From Candidatus Acidiferrum typicum (GTDB taxonomy: Bacteria; Acidobacteriota; Terriglobia; Acidiferrales; UBA7541): a DNA stretch of 10,363 nucleotides. The stretch spans positions 1,444 through 11,806 of the forward strand of contig DLMH01000006.1 in assembly GCA_002478115.1 (NCBI GenBank). Reading direction: 5' to 3'. Below the pieces are notes generated by a model. It made no database searches. It was not told where the DNA came from and saw nothing but the letters and a program-made list of their open reading frames with translations. Below, piece after piece: positions 1 through 7,013 of the stretch. Each line of letters starts with the position of its first letter. Within the stretch, counting starts at the first letter, position 1. A program made the translations under genes and the position numbers.

Positions 1-2
1 CG

Positions 3-1259
3 TACAGGATAGCGGGAATCGACGTACATAAAAAGATGCTGGCTGTGGTCGTGGCCGACGTTGAAGTTCAGGGGGAGTACCAGTTTGAACGGATCCGATA
101 CGGTAGCAATCCTGAGCCTCTGCGATTGCTGGCCGCATGGCTGATCGAGCACGAGGTCGAGGAAGTCGTGATGGAATCAACTGCACAATATTGGAAACCC
201 GTCTGGGGAGCACTGGAACGGTACTGGAAACCGAGCTGCCAAAAGCGAGAAGGTGCAGGCCCAATGTCGGGAACGCTCCATCTGGCGCAAGCACGATCGA
301 ATCGTGGACGGCGCGGACGCAAGAAGGATTTCCCCGACGCCGAACGTTTGGTAAAGCGGCTGGTGGCCGACGAGCTGGTCTTAAGTTTTGTGCCCGATGC
401 CGAACAGCGGCTATGGCGGACGGTCACACGCCGAAAGTACCAGCTGACACGCAACAAAGTGCGGTTGCAAAACCAACTGGAGGCTCTACTGGAGGAGGCC
501 CACATTAAGTTGTCTAGCTTGGTCTCGGATCTTCTGGGCGTCAGTGCACGACGCATGCTGAAGGCGATCGCCGATGGAGGAACCGATCCGGCCGCCCTGG
601 CCGATAAGAAGTTGCGTGCCACACCGGCACAGTTATGCGACGCGCTGGGCGCATGCGCGGAGCTCCAACCCATCTACCGCAGACTGCTCAAGATGTTTCT
701 GGAGGAGTTGCAACTGATCGAGCAGCAGATCGGCCAACTGGACCAAGAGATGGCGGCTCTGCTTAGCCAGCATCCGGATTGCGTCCAGCGGTTGTCGGAA
801 ATTCCCGGCCTGGGTGTGGATTCGGCGCAGCAGATCATTGCCGAGGTGGGGGCGACAGCAGCGACATTTCCTTCCGGCAAGCACCTTTCTTCCTGGGTGG
901 GAGCATGCCCCGGAGACGAAGAAAGCGCGGAAGTGTCCCGAAGCCACCGCTCCCCGAAAGGTAACCGCCATATGCGGCGCATTCTCAATCAATGTGCTAA
1001 CGCTGCGGTCAAGTCGAAAGGAACCATTTTCGAGATCGTCTATCGCCGACTGGTGTCGCGCCTGGGACACAATCAAACCATCGGCGCCATCGCCCATCGG
1101 CTGTGCCACCTGATCTGGATCATTCTGCACCGGGGAGTCCGTTACGAAGAAAGAGGACCATCCGTGAATACAAAGTCAAGACGACAGCGCACTAGTAGGA
1201 TGATCCGGGAACTCCGAAACCTCGGCTATCGGGTCGAACCGCTGGGAACTCCAGCGTGA
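3..1259 (+). CDS. IS110-family transposase (5' end outside window)
   Basis: Recombinase of an IS110-type insertion sequence, a DEDD/RuvC-like enzyme that in this family works with an element-encoded bridge RNA. The frame is open to the left edge: before the Met at position 36 it reads YRIAGIDVHKK, which holds the first catalytic Asp (codon 21-23), so the true start lies upstream of the window. Numbering from Met36, the other acidic residues are E47 (in VVMESTAQYW) and D98/D101 (in KKDFPDAERL). A helical linker follows, then the IPGLGVDSAQQIIAEVG helix-hairpin-helix-like motif (about 256-272) and the C-terminal transposase_20-type domain (SSWVGACPGDEESAE), where S297 is the likely catalytic serine. 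No internal stop or frameshift is visible, so it looks intact. It ends 26 bp from the convergent cytochrome c gene, which leaves room for only a short right end. That fits the IS110 subgroup, whose bridge RNA would lie upstream, outside the window. Confidence 0.93.
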   Translation, partial: YRIAGIDVHKKMLAVVVADVEVQGEYQFERIRYGSNPEPLRLLAAWLIEHEVEEVVMESTAQYWKPVWGALERYWKPSCQKREGAGPMSGTLHLAQARSNRGRRGRKKDFPDAERLVKRLVADELVLSFVPDAEQRLWRTVTRRKYQLTRNKVRLQNQLEALLEEAHIKLSSLVSDLLGVSARRMLKAIADGGTDPAALADKKLRATPAQLCDALGACAELQPIYRRLLKMFLEELQLIEQQIGQLDQEMAALLSQHPDCVQRLSEIPGLGVDSAQQIIAEVGATAATFPSGKHLSSWVGACPGDEESAEVSRSHRSPKGNRHMRRILNQCANAAVKSKGTIFEIVYRRLVSRLGHNQTIGAIAHRLCHLIWIILHRGVRYEERGPSVNTKSRRQRTSRMIRELRNLGYRVEPLGTPA

Positions 1260-1285
1260 CTGCGGGGGATTTTCGACCCTGAGGT

Positions 1286-2554
1286 CTAACTCTCTATTTT
1301 CTTGATGTACAACCAAAGCCCAGCTAACACCATCCCGATCGCGATGAGCGAAATTCCGAGCCCGAAGCGGCGATGGTTGCGCTCAATCATGGCTTCCTTC
1401 CCAGCTTGCAGGTTCTTGGCGGCGATTTTCATGCCGGCTTGAATGTCCTGATCTACCAAGTCTGTCCGGAAGCTATGGATGGTGACTCGAGCCTTGGTCA
1501 GCGAATCCCGTGCCTGATCCTGTCCCAGCCGAGCCTCGCTCACCTCCATACCAGAAGACTCGGCGACACCAAGAACTCGGTCTGCACTTTTGATGGCCGC
1601 GTCCAGTTGACTCAAGGCATTCTGTAATCCTGCCCTTGCTTGATCACAGGCGTCGCCTGGGGTATGACACCGCATGCAGACGGCATCAGGACCAGTGCCA
1701 AGCATCGCGTCAGTGGGATGTCTGATGCCATGATTGCTGTGACACACGACGCATTCTGGAAGAGAAGCCGCTTCAAAGGCTTTTTTGTGCGAGCTTTTTT
1801 CGTACATCTGGGCTTGGAAAGTGTGACAGTTCGAACACACATTCTGAACCTTGTCGACTCCTGGCGGCGCCGCGCCATGGTTTCCATGACACGTTGTACA
1901 GGTAGGCGCGCTAAGATCGCCTCGCACCGCGAGCGCTTCGTGGTGCATGCTCGTGCTGTACTTTGCAAACTGATCCGTGGGAATGGAATATCCCTTCATG
2001 TAACTCGCGTCAGAATGGCAGCGAGCGCACGTGTTCGCCACGTTGACCGGATTGACCGTGGAGCGGGGATCGCTGGGGGCCCTCAGATCGTGGACACTAT
2101 GACAATCCGTGCACACTGCAACCTTCGTGTCTCCGGCCGCGAAGCGCTTGCCGTGCACACTGGTGCGGTACTGGCCCAACTGGTCGGTGCGCAAGCTGGG
2201 GTTGAACTGCCGAATATACGCCGGATCCGAGTGGCACGTTCCGCACAACTGCGGGATCTGCTTGCGATCGATCTTACCCTTCCACCCAGCCTTTCGGCTC
2301 ATGGCTTTATCTGGATCGTCGCTGGTTGGGTCGCCCCCGTGGCAGCTGGCGCAAGTCAGACCTTTTTGCGCGTGTATGTCCTGGCTGAACTTCTCCTGGC
2401 TCACTCCCAGCGGATCAGGCAAGGCGGAGTGACAATCCAGGCAGGAGTTCGTAGTTTGCCCGTAACTCAGGCAAGCTGCGAACACGATGAAGCCGGCCAG
2501 CCCGACGTAGCGGGCTGCGCTGAACGATCGGAGCTTATTTCGCAAGATAGCCAT
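1286..2554 (-). CDS. Membrane-anchored nine-heme c-type cytochrome
   Basis: Extracytoplasmic multiheme electron carrier, probably accepting electrons from the adjacent Rieske/cytochrome b. There are nine CXXCH motifs: CLDCH, CASCH, CGTCH, CTDCH, CARCH, CTTCH, CSNCH, CVVCH, CMRCH, at about residues 38-297. Several sit in a repeated module of the form Y/F-x-x-S-x-H, then CXXCH, then a nearby His (around SVHGKR, SMHHEAL, SSHKKAF), where the extra histidines are likely distal ligands. An N-terminal hydrophobic segment (about 15-32, ending in YGQ) is a signal peptide or anchor. After the last heme comes an Ala/Glu/Lys-rich helical stretch of about 90 residues, then a C-terminal transmembrane helix (about 400-418) ending in IKKIES. 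The start is ambiguous: ATG at 2554 was chosen, and GTG at 2560 adds two residues. Both overlap the end of the cytochrome b gene, so translational coupling is likely. It is the last gene of the operon. Confidence 0.9.
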   Translation of the reverse strand: MAILRNKLRSFSAARYVGLAGFIVFAACLSYGQTTNSCLDCHSALPDPLGVSQEKFSQDIHAQKGLTCASCHGGDPTSDDPDKAMSRKAGWKGKIDRKQIPQLCGTCHSDPAYIRQFNPSLRTDQLGQYRTSVHGKRFAAGDTKVAVCTDCHSVHDLRAPSDPRSTVNPVNVANTCARCHSDASYMKGYSIPTDQFAKYSTSMHHEALAVRGDLSAPTCTTCHGNHGAAPPGVDKVQNVCSNCHTFQAQMYEKSSHKKAFEAASLPECVVCHSNHGIRHPTDAMLGTGPDAVCMRCHTPGDACDQARAGLQNALSQLDAAIKSADRVLGVAESSGMEVSEARLGQDQARDSLTKARVTIHSFRTDLVDQDIQAGMKIAAKNLQAGKEAMIERNHRRFGLGISLIAIGMVLAGLWLYIKKIES

Positions 2555-3608
2555 AGACACTCATACCCACTACGTACGCCAGAGCAAAGACGGAAAGCCC
2601 AGTGATCCACCTTTTCATGTGTGAAGGTTGGTCACTCTCAAAAAAAGGCAGCAGAAGCCACAACAAGCCGATGAGGCCGAAAGCAAGTACGCCCACAATC
2701 TCCCCGTCGATGAACCACACTTTGGGCGGGATGAGCTTGAGCGTCTGGAACATGAAAAGGAAGTACCACTCGGGCTTGATTCCCGCTGGGGCAGACACAA
2801 AAGGATCGGCCTTAATGCCGAGGTTCCACGGGAAGACCGCTGCCAACGCGCCCAACACTCCCAGGGCCACGTACCAAGCCATCAATTCCCGCAGCAAGAA
2901 GTTGGGAAGGAATTTCATTTCCCGCTTGGCAGACGGATTCGCAGTCCACTTCATTTCCAGTTGCGGTGGTATGCTGATGCCAAGGCGTTGAACCAGCAGC
3001 AGGTGCAGCAGGATCAGCACAGTTGCCAATCCGGGTAGAACGGCGACATGGAATCCAAAGAACCGTGTTAGCGTGGCGCCAGTTACCTCTTCACCACCGC
3101 GGAGAAAGATCATCAGGGGCTTGCCGATGGCTGGAACCTGTCCAGTAATCTCGGTGCCGACCTTGGTGGCGAAGAAAGCCAGAGTGTTCCAAGGCAGCAG
3201 GTAGCCGCTGAAGCCGAAGCCCATGACGAGAAACAGGAGAATCACTCCGCTGACCCATGTGAGCTCGCGCGGTTTACGGTACGCCTTAAGGAACAGCACG
3301 CTGAACATGTGCGCGAACGCGGTAAAGATCATCAGGTTGGCCGACCAGGAGTGGATCGACCGAATCAGCCAGCCAAACCGCACCCGGGTCATGATGTACT
3401 GCACGCTCTCGAAGGCTTCGTTCGCTCCGGGCCGGTAGTACAGAAGCAGCAGGATCCCGGTCAGCACCTGGATGACGAATAGGAAAAGGGTGATGCCTCC
3501 GAGGAAATACCAGTAGGAAAGCTTGTGGAGAGGAACGGTTTTCTTCCGCAACGGGGCGATCAGGTCATCCCAACCAAACCGCTCGTCCAGCCAGTTGCGC
3601 ACGCTCAT
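2535..3608 (-). CDS. Cytochrome b (fused b6 + subunit IV type) of a Rieske/cytb complex
   Basis: Integral-membrane diheme subunit of a quinol:cytochrome c oxidoreductase (bc1/b6f superfamily), 357 residues. The N-terminal half closely follows cytochrome b6 ([34 protein letters not shown]). The four heme histidines fall at H86, H100, H187 and H202, the same numbers as in plant and cyanobacterial b6. The helix D pair is therefore 15 residues apart (b6f type) rather than 14 (bc1 type). The C-terminal half carries the Qo-site PEWY motif (279-282) and further transmembrane helices, so the b6 and subunit IV regions are one polypeptide. Residue 35, the Cys that binds heme ci in b6f, is Phe here. The frame is open further upstream to 3752, but that part overlaps the Rieske gene. 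ATG at 3608 is preferred because it lies one base after the Rieske stop and has a GGAGGG site about 10 nt upstream. Confidence 0.94.
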   Translation of the reverse strand: MSVRNWLDERFGWDDLIAPLRKKTVPLHKLSYWYFLGGITLFLFVIQVLTGILLLLYYRPGANEAFESVQYIMTRVRFGWLIRSIHSWSANLMIFTAFAHMFSVLFLKAYRKPRELTWVSGVILLFLVMGFGFSGYLLPWNTLAFFATKVGTEITGQVPAIGKPLMIFLRGGEEVTGATLTRFFGFHVAVLPGLATVLILLHLLLVQRLGISIPPQLEMKWTANPSAKREMKFLPNFLLRELMAWYVALGVLGALAAVFPWNLGIKADPFVSAPAGIKPEWYFLFMFQTLKLIPPKVWFIDGEIVGVLAFGLIGLLWLLLPFFESDQPSHMKRWITGLSVFALAYVVGMSVYGYLAK

Positions 3609-3609
3609 C

Positions 3610-4071
3610 TCAAGCTTCCCTCCGGCGCCGTACGAATATCTCGTCCCCGCGTACCTGCACCTCAAAGCCTTCCAGCGGTCGCGGCGGAGGGCCCGAAATA
3701 TTTCGGCCGTTGAGGTCGTACTTGCCGTTATGGCAGGCGCACCAGACTTCACGCAGATCGTCGCGATACTGCACGGTGCAGGATAGATGAGTGCAGGTCG
3801 CTGACATGGCGCGGTACTCTCCGCTGGCGGTGCGGATCAGCAGACCGGGGCGATTACCAAACCGGAAAATCTTCCCGCTGTTCGGCTTCAGCTCCGTGAG
3901 CTTGGCGGCGACGATCTCGTCCCCGCCGAGATCTGCCACCGCCGGAGGGACAAGATAGCGCAGCACGGGATAGATGAAGGAAGCAAAAGAGGCGAGTAGT
4001 CCGCCACCGAGGAACATTTCAATCGCGCGGCGGCGCGTTGGCTTGGGTTTGGAAAGTTGCTCAGCGGTCAT
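3610..4071 (-). CDS. Rieske 2Fe-2S protein of the cytochrome b complex
   Basis: High-confidence Rieske subunit, 153 residues, which takes the first electron from quinol at the Qo site and hands it to the c-type cytochrome. Cluster motifs are CTHLSC (C93, H95, C98) and CACHNGKYD (C111, C113, H114): two Cys and two His ligands plus the disulfide pair, followed by the usual GPPPRPL loop. An N-terminal [13 protein letters not shown] stretch followed by a hydrophobic helix (about 20-40) looks like a Tat-type anchor. The Ser of the common CPCHGS motif is replaced by Gly (G116), while the Tyr two residues later is kept (Y118). This Gly is typical of low-potential, menaquinol-oxidising Rieske proteins. 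A GGGAGG ribosome site lies about 8 nt before the ATG. Its stop codon is one base from the start of the cytochrome b gene. Confidence 0.95.
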   Translation of the reverse strand: MTAEQLSKPKPTRRRAIEMFLGGGLLASFASFIYPVLRYLVPPAVADLGGDEIVAAKLTELKPNSGKIFRFGNRPGLLIRTASGEYRAMSATCTHLSCTVQYRDDLREVWCACHNGKYDLNGRNISGPPPRPLEGFEVQVRGDEIFVRRRREA

Positions 4072-4140
4072 TCACTGCGCCTCCCGCCGCGGGAACCACT
4101 CAGTATCCGGATCGTCATTTTCATGGGCCGATTCACCGGC

Positions 4141-4605
4141 TCAAACCGTACGCACTTCCACGGTACGCTGCATCTCGCGCAGCCACATCGTCTGGAACAG
4201 TTGCAGGCGATGTCCAATAACGACTGCCAGATTCAGAGCGATTTTGTGTCCAGCCGCCGGATTCGCAGCAAAATATTGGCGCAATGCCTCCTGCGGCAGG
4301 GCGATAACTTCCGCTTCAAACAGCGGCGCGGTGGCGGTGAGCGTAAACCGGTAGGGCGGAATCAGGGCCGACCACCCCACAGCCTGACCGGGAGATCTTT
4401 CTTCCACGAAAATATCCTCTTCCCGGCCCCGGACCGGCATCGGCAGGGTAAGCCTGATTCGCCCGCGTTCGATCAGGAACAGGCGATCGGCTGGTTCTCC
4501 CAGCCGGAACAACGAGGTTCCGGTGGCAACGATCAGCCTGGTGCCCAGTTCCAGAACCTGCTCGACCTCGGCGGATGAGAGACCGTTCAGCAGTTCATGC
4601 GTCAT
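4141..4605 (-). CDS. Stand-alone cyclic-nucleotide-binding-like (Crp/Fnr sensor-type) protein
   Basis: Protein of 154 residues made of one cNMP-binding (double-stranded beta-helix) domain. Visible landmarks are GTSLFRLGEPADRLFLIERG (about 29-48), the acidic loop REEDIFVEE, and GQAVGWSALIPPYRFTLTA (about 73-91) where the phosphate-binding cassette should be. The Glu usual after the cassette Gly is Gln here, and the usual Arg-Ser/Ala-Ala is altered to YRFT, so classical cAMP binding is doubtful. A long helix (about 117-147) like the Crp dimerisation helix ends the protein. There is no helix-turn-helix: the stop is followed by 69 bp and then the Rieske start, so no room exists for one. It is the second gene of the operon, 11 bp after the small membrane protein gene. 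Its function is unknown; a sensory or regulatory role acting on the complex itself is an inference. Confidence 0.8.
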   Translation of the reverse strand: MTHELLNGLSSAEVEQVLELGTRLIVATGTSLFRLGEPADRLFLIERGRIRLTLPMPVRGREEDIFVEERSPGQAVGWSALIPPYRFTLTATAPLFEAEVIALPQEALRQYFAANPAAGHKIALNLAVVIGHRLQLFQTMWLREMQRTVEVRTV

Positions 4606-4616
4606 GAGCCACTCTT

Positions 4617-4943
4617 TCAGTTCACAAACGGCGAAGTTGTCTTGCTGTGCAACAGGGCTTGCGTGGGAAATGCGATGAACGACTCCGCGGCAGCCTGCTC
4701 CATGCGGACGTGGTTTTCAATTTGCAGCAACAAGACCTCAATAGGCAGCTGCAAGGGCGGGACAGTTGCTGGTATAGCAACACGGTCCGAGAAAAAGCGG
4801 GCCGGGGCAGCCGCTTTGACCAATGGAATCTCGGGCTGCACTGCTGAATTCCATGGCTCCGAACGCATCGCCGCTCCAAACGCGAGAGCTACGAACACTA
4901 CGCCAACCACGCCAAAGCACAAGCCCATCAAGAGCATATCCAT
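4617..4943 (-). CDS. Small membrane-anchored protein, first gene of the Rieske/cytb operon
   Basis: I do not recognise a family. The protein has 108 residues. Residues about 3-26 (LLMGLCFGVVGVVFVALAFGAA) form one transmembrane helix, probably leaving the Pro/Ala-rich remainder on one face of the membrane. Residues about 65-85 (PIEVLLLQIENHVRMEQAAAE) may form an amphipathic helix. There are no Cys ligand motifs beyond one Cys in the helix. The call as a real gene rests on its placement directly after the sigma-54 promoter, a strong GGAGGG ribosome site at 4952-4957 (8 nt from the ATG), and an 11 bp gap to the next gene. It could be a small accessory or assembly subunit of the complex (inference). 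Confidence 0.72.
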   Translation of the reverse strand: MDMLLMGLCFGVVGVVFVALAFGAAMRSEPWNSAVQPEIPLVKAAAPARFFSDRVAIPATVPPLQLPIEVLLLQIENHVRMEQAAAESFIAFPTQALLHSKTTSPFVN

Positions 4944-4973
4944 GGCAAAAACCCTCCTTTAGCACTTCTTATC

Positions 4974-4988
4974 GCACGTGGCATGCCA
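4974..4988 (-). promoter_or_regulatory. Sigma-54 (-24/-12) promoter for the Rieske/cytochrome operon
   Basis: Read on the minus strand the site is TGGCATG-CCAC-GTGC. The consensus is TGGCACG-N4-TTGC. The -24 GG (4987-4986) and -12 GC (4975-4974) are separated by exactly 10 bases, and the only clear departure in the -12 box is G for the first T. Transcription would start near 4962, just before the GGAGGG ribosome site (4952-4957) and the ATG at 4943, giving a leader of about 20 nt. A sigma-54 activator is encoded on the other side of the same intergenic region, which strongly supports the call. There is no experimental proof. Confidence 0.72.
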
Positions 4989-5070
4989 GCGTTGGCTGAG
5001 GCCTAACTCCTTTTGCTTCAGACGAAGTGGGATGTGCGTAACAATCGGACTGCCAGAATGTCATGTTGGG

Positions 5071-5104
5071 TCTGACTATTCGTCAGTCGTTGACGGCTGT
5101 CAGC
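5071..5104. promoter_or_regulatory. TGAC/GTCA inverted-repeat cluster, probable activator binding sites
   Basis: Two adjacent palindromes are visible: CTGAC-TATTC-GTCAG (5072-5086, perfect 5 bp arms) and TGAC-GGCT-GTCA (5091-5102). Counting half-sites gives TGAC at 5073, GTCA at 5082, TGAC at 5091 and GTCA at 5099, so they alternate about every 8-9 bp. The cluster lies about 110-135 bp upstream of the predicted sigma-54 start point at 4962. This is the usual distance for an enhancer-like site bound by NtrC-class activators that act through DNA looping. It also abuts the kinase gene start, so it could give autoregulation. Which protein binds is inferred from context only. Confidence 0.55.
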
Positions 5105-5138
5105 ATGTATGCCATCATCCCGCCATCTCTGTGCCATC

Positions 5139-7013
5139 ATGATGAAGCTGCGTTTTGCCAGCATGACGGTCGGCCTCGCGCTCGGTGTCACCGCGGCGGT
5201 GGTTGTAGCCTGCACCGTCGCCGCCTACATCTTTTCGGTCCGTCACTTTCAAAGCCTCCTCGCAACCGAACACAGTAGTGCGCTTGCCGAAGGCGAATTG
5301 ATCCGAACCGCGCTCGAACACCAGATGGTGGGCAATGACCGCACCCTGATAGCGCAAATGGTCGAGAGCTTCGGTAAACAGTCGCGCGTCGAACAACTAG
5401 TAGTATTGGACCGCAATGGCGTGGAACGTTATTCCAGTAAGCCGGGGACCGCGGGAAATGATTTTCGGATCGACTCTCCCACTTGCCAGGCCTGTCATCG
5501 CGATCCGCCGGAACGCCGGGGGTCCAGCCGCGTGATCGAGACCCGTGGTGGCACGATTCTGAGAACCGTCGTGCCCATTCATAACCGCGAGGAGTGCTAC
5601 CACTGCCACGATGCCCACCAGAAAATCAATGGAATCCTGATTCTGGACTACAACGCCGGGGAGGTCCGCACCGCGATGACACGGGACCTGCGCTGGATGG
5701 TAGCCGGCACCGGTGCCTTAACCTTCGTTATCGTGGGAGCCATCGCCCTGGTGATTCGGCTGTCGGTTTTGCGCCGCTTGAAGCGTTTTGAAACCACAGC
5801 GCGCCTGATTTCCCAGGGCGACCTGGAACGGCGCGTGCCCGCGGAAGGCTCGGACACACTGGCGTGGATGGCGAAAGAGTTCAATGCCATGGCCGACTCG
5901 GTGTCAGGTCTGGTCGGTGAAGTCCGCACTCAGCGGGAGCGGCTGGAAACGGTGATCAACAGTATCGATGACGGAATCGTAGTCCTCGACGCGGAACGAA
6001 AGATTATGGCGGCCAACGACGCCTTTCTGCAGCGAGCCGGAAACTCTCGCGAGCAGGCTCTGGGCTGCTGCTGCAACCAACTTGAGCCAGGGGCGTGCAA
6101 CCTTTCGGACTGCCCCACCCTCGCCTGCCTGCGTTCGGGTGCGCGCCAAGTGCGGATCCACGAGCGCAAGACAGGCAACGAGACGGTGGCTTGGGAAGAA
6201 ATTCACGCTTCACCGATTCTGGACGCCTCGGGGCGGCTAACTCAGGTAGTGGAGGTCTGGCGCGACATCTCCGAGCGGCGAGCAGCCGAGGCAAAACTGG
6301 CGGAGTCCTACCGCTTGGCGTCGGTCGGAGTCCTGGCCTCAGGGTTTTCGCACGAGATGAACACTCCTCTGGCAACAACCCTGATGTGCGTGGAGGGAAT
6401 CCTCCGCGAGACTCCTCGCGGGCAGAGCGGGCAAATGGATGAGGCTAGAATCCGCAAGAATGCGATAATCGCGCGCGAGCAGATCATGCGGTGCCGCGGT
6501 ATCACCCAACACTTCCTGCGCCTGTCGCGTGGACAACGCCACGCAGGAGATGTCGTGGACCTGGGCGCGGCCATCGCGGCCGCCCAGAGGCTCGTCGATC
6601 CGACGGCTCGCGCCAACTCAGTGGACGTCGCGGTGCAGCCGTTTGCAACGACTCTCCATGTCCGGGCCGACGAAGCCGAGTTGCAAAACCTGCTGGTCAA
6701 TCTTCTGCTCAATGCGATTCAGGCATCGAAGCCGGGCGACAAGGTCGTCGTTGCTACCCAAGGCGGTGATGCTGTACACATTCGCGTCATCGATGAAGGA
6801 TGCGGGATCGCCCCGGAATACCGTCAAAAGATCTTTGAGCCCTTTTTCAGCCTCCGCAAAGGCGGCACTGGCCTCGGTCTATTCCTGTCGCTGAACGCTG
6901 TCCGGAGCTGGGGCGGCGACATCTTGGTCGAGAGCACTCAGGGAAAGGGTTCTACCTTCGAAGTCGTGATCCCGGTAATCCACCTCGATCCGCAGCCGAA
7001 GGACGGACTATGA
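5139..7013 (+). CDS. Heme c-containing sensor histidine kinase (di-heme sensor, HAMP, PAS, HisKA, HATPase)
   Basis: Membrane histidine kinase, 624 residues from the ATG at 5139. Upstream in-frame ATG at 5109 and ATG at 5142 are alternatives; none has a clear ribosome site, and 5139 keeps MMKLRF directly before the first transmembrane helix. Order: TM1 (about 10-33); extracytoplasmic domain with two heme c sites, CQACH (116-120) and CYHCH (153-157); TM2 (about 187-209); HAMP (about 210-260); PAS (about 265-380) with six cysteines at 310-330 (GCCC, GAC, SDC, LAC); HisKA with the phospho-acceptor H405 in FSHEMNTPL; then HATPase with the N-box NLLLNAIQA, DEGCGI, EPFFS and GGTGLGL. All catalytic motifs are intact. 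The hemes suggest sensing of redox state or a gas such as NO, CO or O2, and the Cys cluster may bind a metal or act as a thiol switch (inference). Its stop overlaps the regulator start. Confidence 0.93.
   Translation: MMKLRFASMTVGLALGVTAAVVVACTVAAYIFSVRHFQSLLATEHSSALAEGELIRTALEHQMVGNDRTLIAQMVESFGKQSRVEQLVVLDRNGVERYSSKPGTAGNDFRIDSPTCQACHRDPPERRGSSRVIETRGGTILRTVVPIHNREECYHCHDAHQKINGILILDYNAGEVRTAMTRDLRWMVAGTGALTFVIVGAIALVIRLSVLRRLKRFETTARLISQGDLERRVPAEGSDTLAWMAKEFNAMADSVSGLVGEVRTQRERLETVINSIDDGIVVLDAERKIMAANDAFLQRAGNSREQALGCCCNQLEPGACNLSDCPTLACLRSGARQVRIHERKTGNETVAWEEIHASPILDASGRLTQVVEVWRDISERRAAEAKLAESYRLASVGVLASGFSHEMNTPLATTLMCVEGILRETPRGQSGQMDEARIRKNAIIAREQIMRCRGITQHFLRLSRGQRHAGDVVDLGAAIAAAQRLVDPTARANSVDVAVQPFATTLHVRADEAELQNLLVNLLLNAIQASKPGDKVVVATQGGDAVHIRVIDEGCGIAPEYRQKIFEPFFSLRKGGTGLGLFLSLNAVRSWGGDILVESTQGKGSTFEVVIPVIHLDPQPKDGL

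Noticed and set aside
180..235. Repeated TACTGGAAACC-like segment in the transposase gene, considered as a duplication
   Set aside because: It encodes the YWKP...ERYWKP stretch that I recall as normal for this branch of IS110 transposases, so it is not a recent duplication.
1640..2605. Long + strand open frame (321 codons) across the cytochrome c gene
   Set aside because: It is antisense to the nine-heme cytochrome, whose CXXCH pattern is unmistakable; the translation has no recognisable domain and is a shadow.
3609..3752. Upstream extension of the cytochrome b frame by 48 residues
   Set aside because: It overlaps the conserved cluster-binding part of the Rieske gene and does not resemble a cytochrome b N-terminus; ATG 3608 has a good ribosome site.
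4072..4125. Possible 18-codon minus-strand ORF between the cNMP-like and Rieske genes
   Set aside because: Too short, with no recognisable sequence; the region is adequately explained as the Rieske leader with a GGGAGG site.
4989..5108. Second sigma-54 or sigma-70 promoter on the + strand for the kinase gene
   Set aside because: I found no GG-N10-GC pair with flanking consensus and no convincing -35/-10 pair facing right; the kinase promoter remains unassigned.
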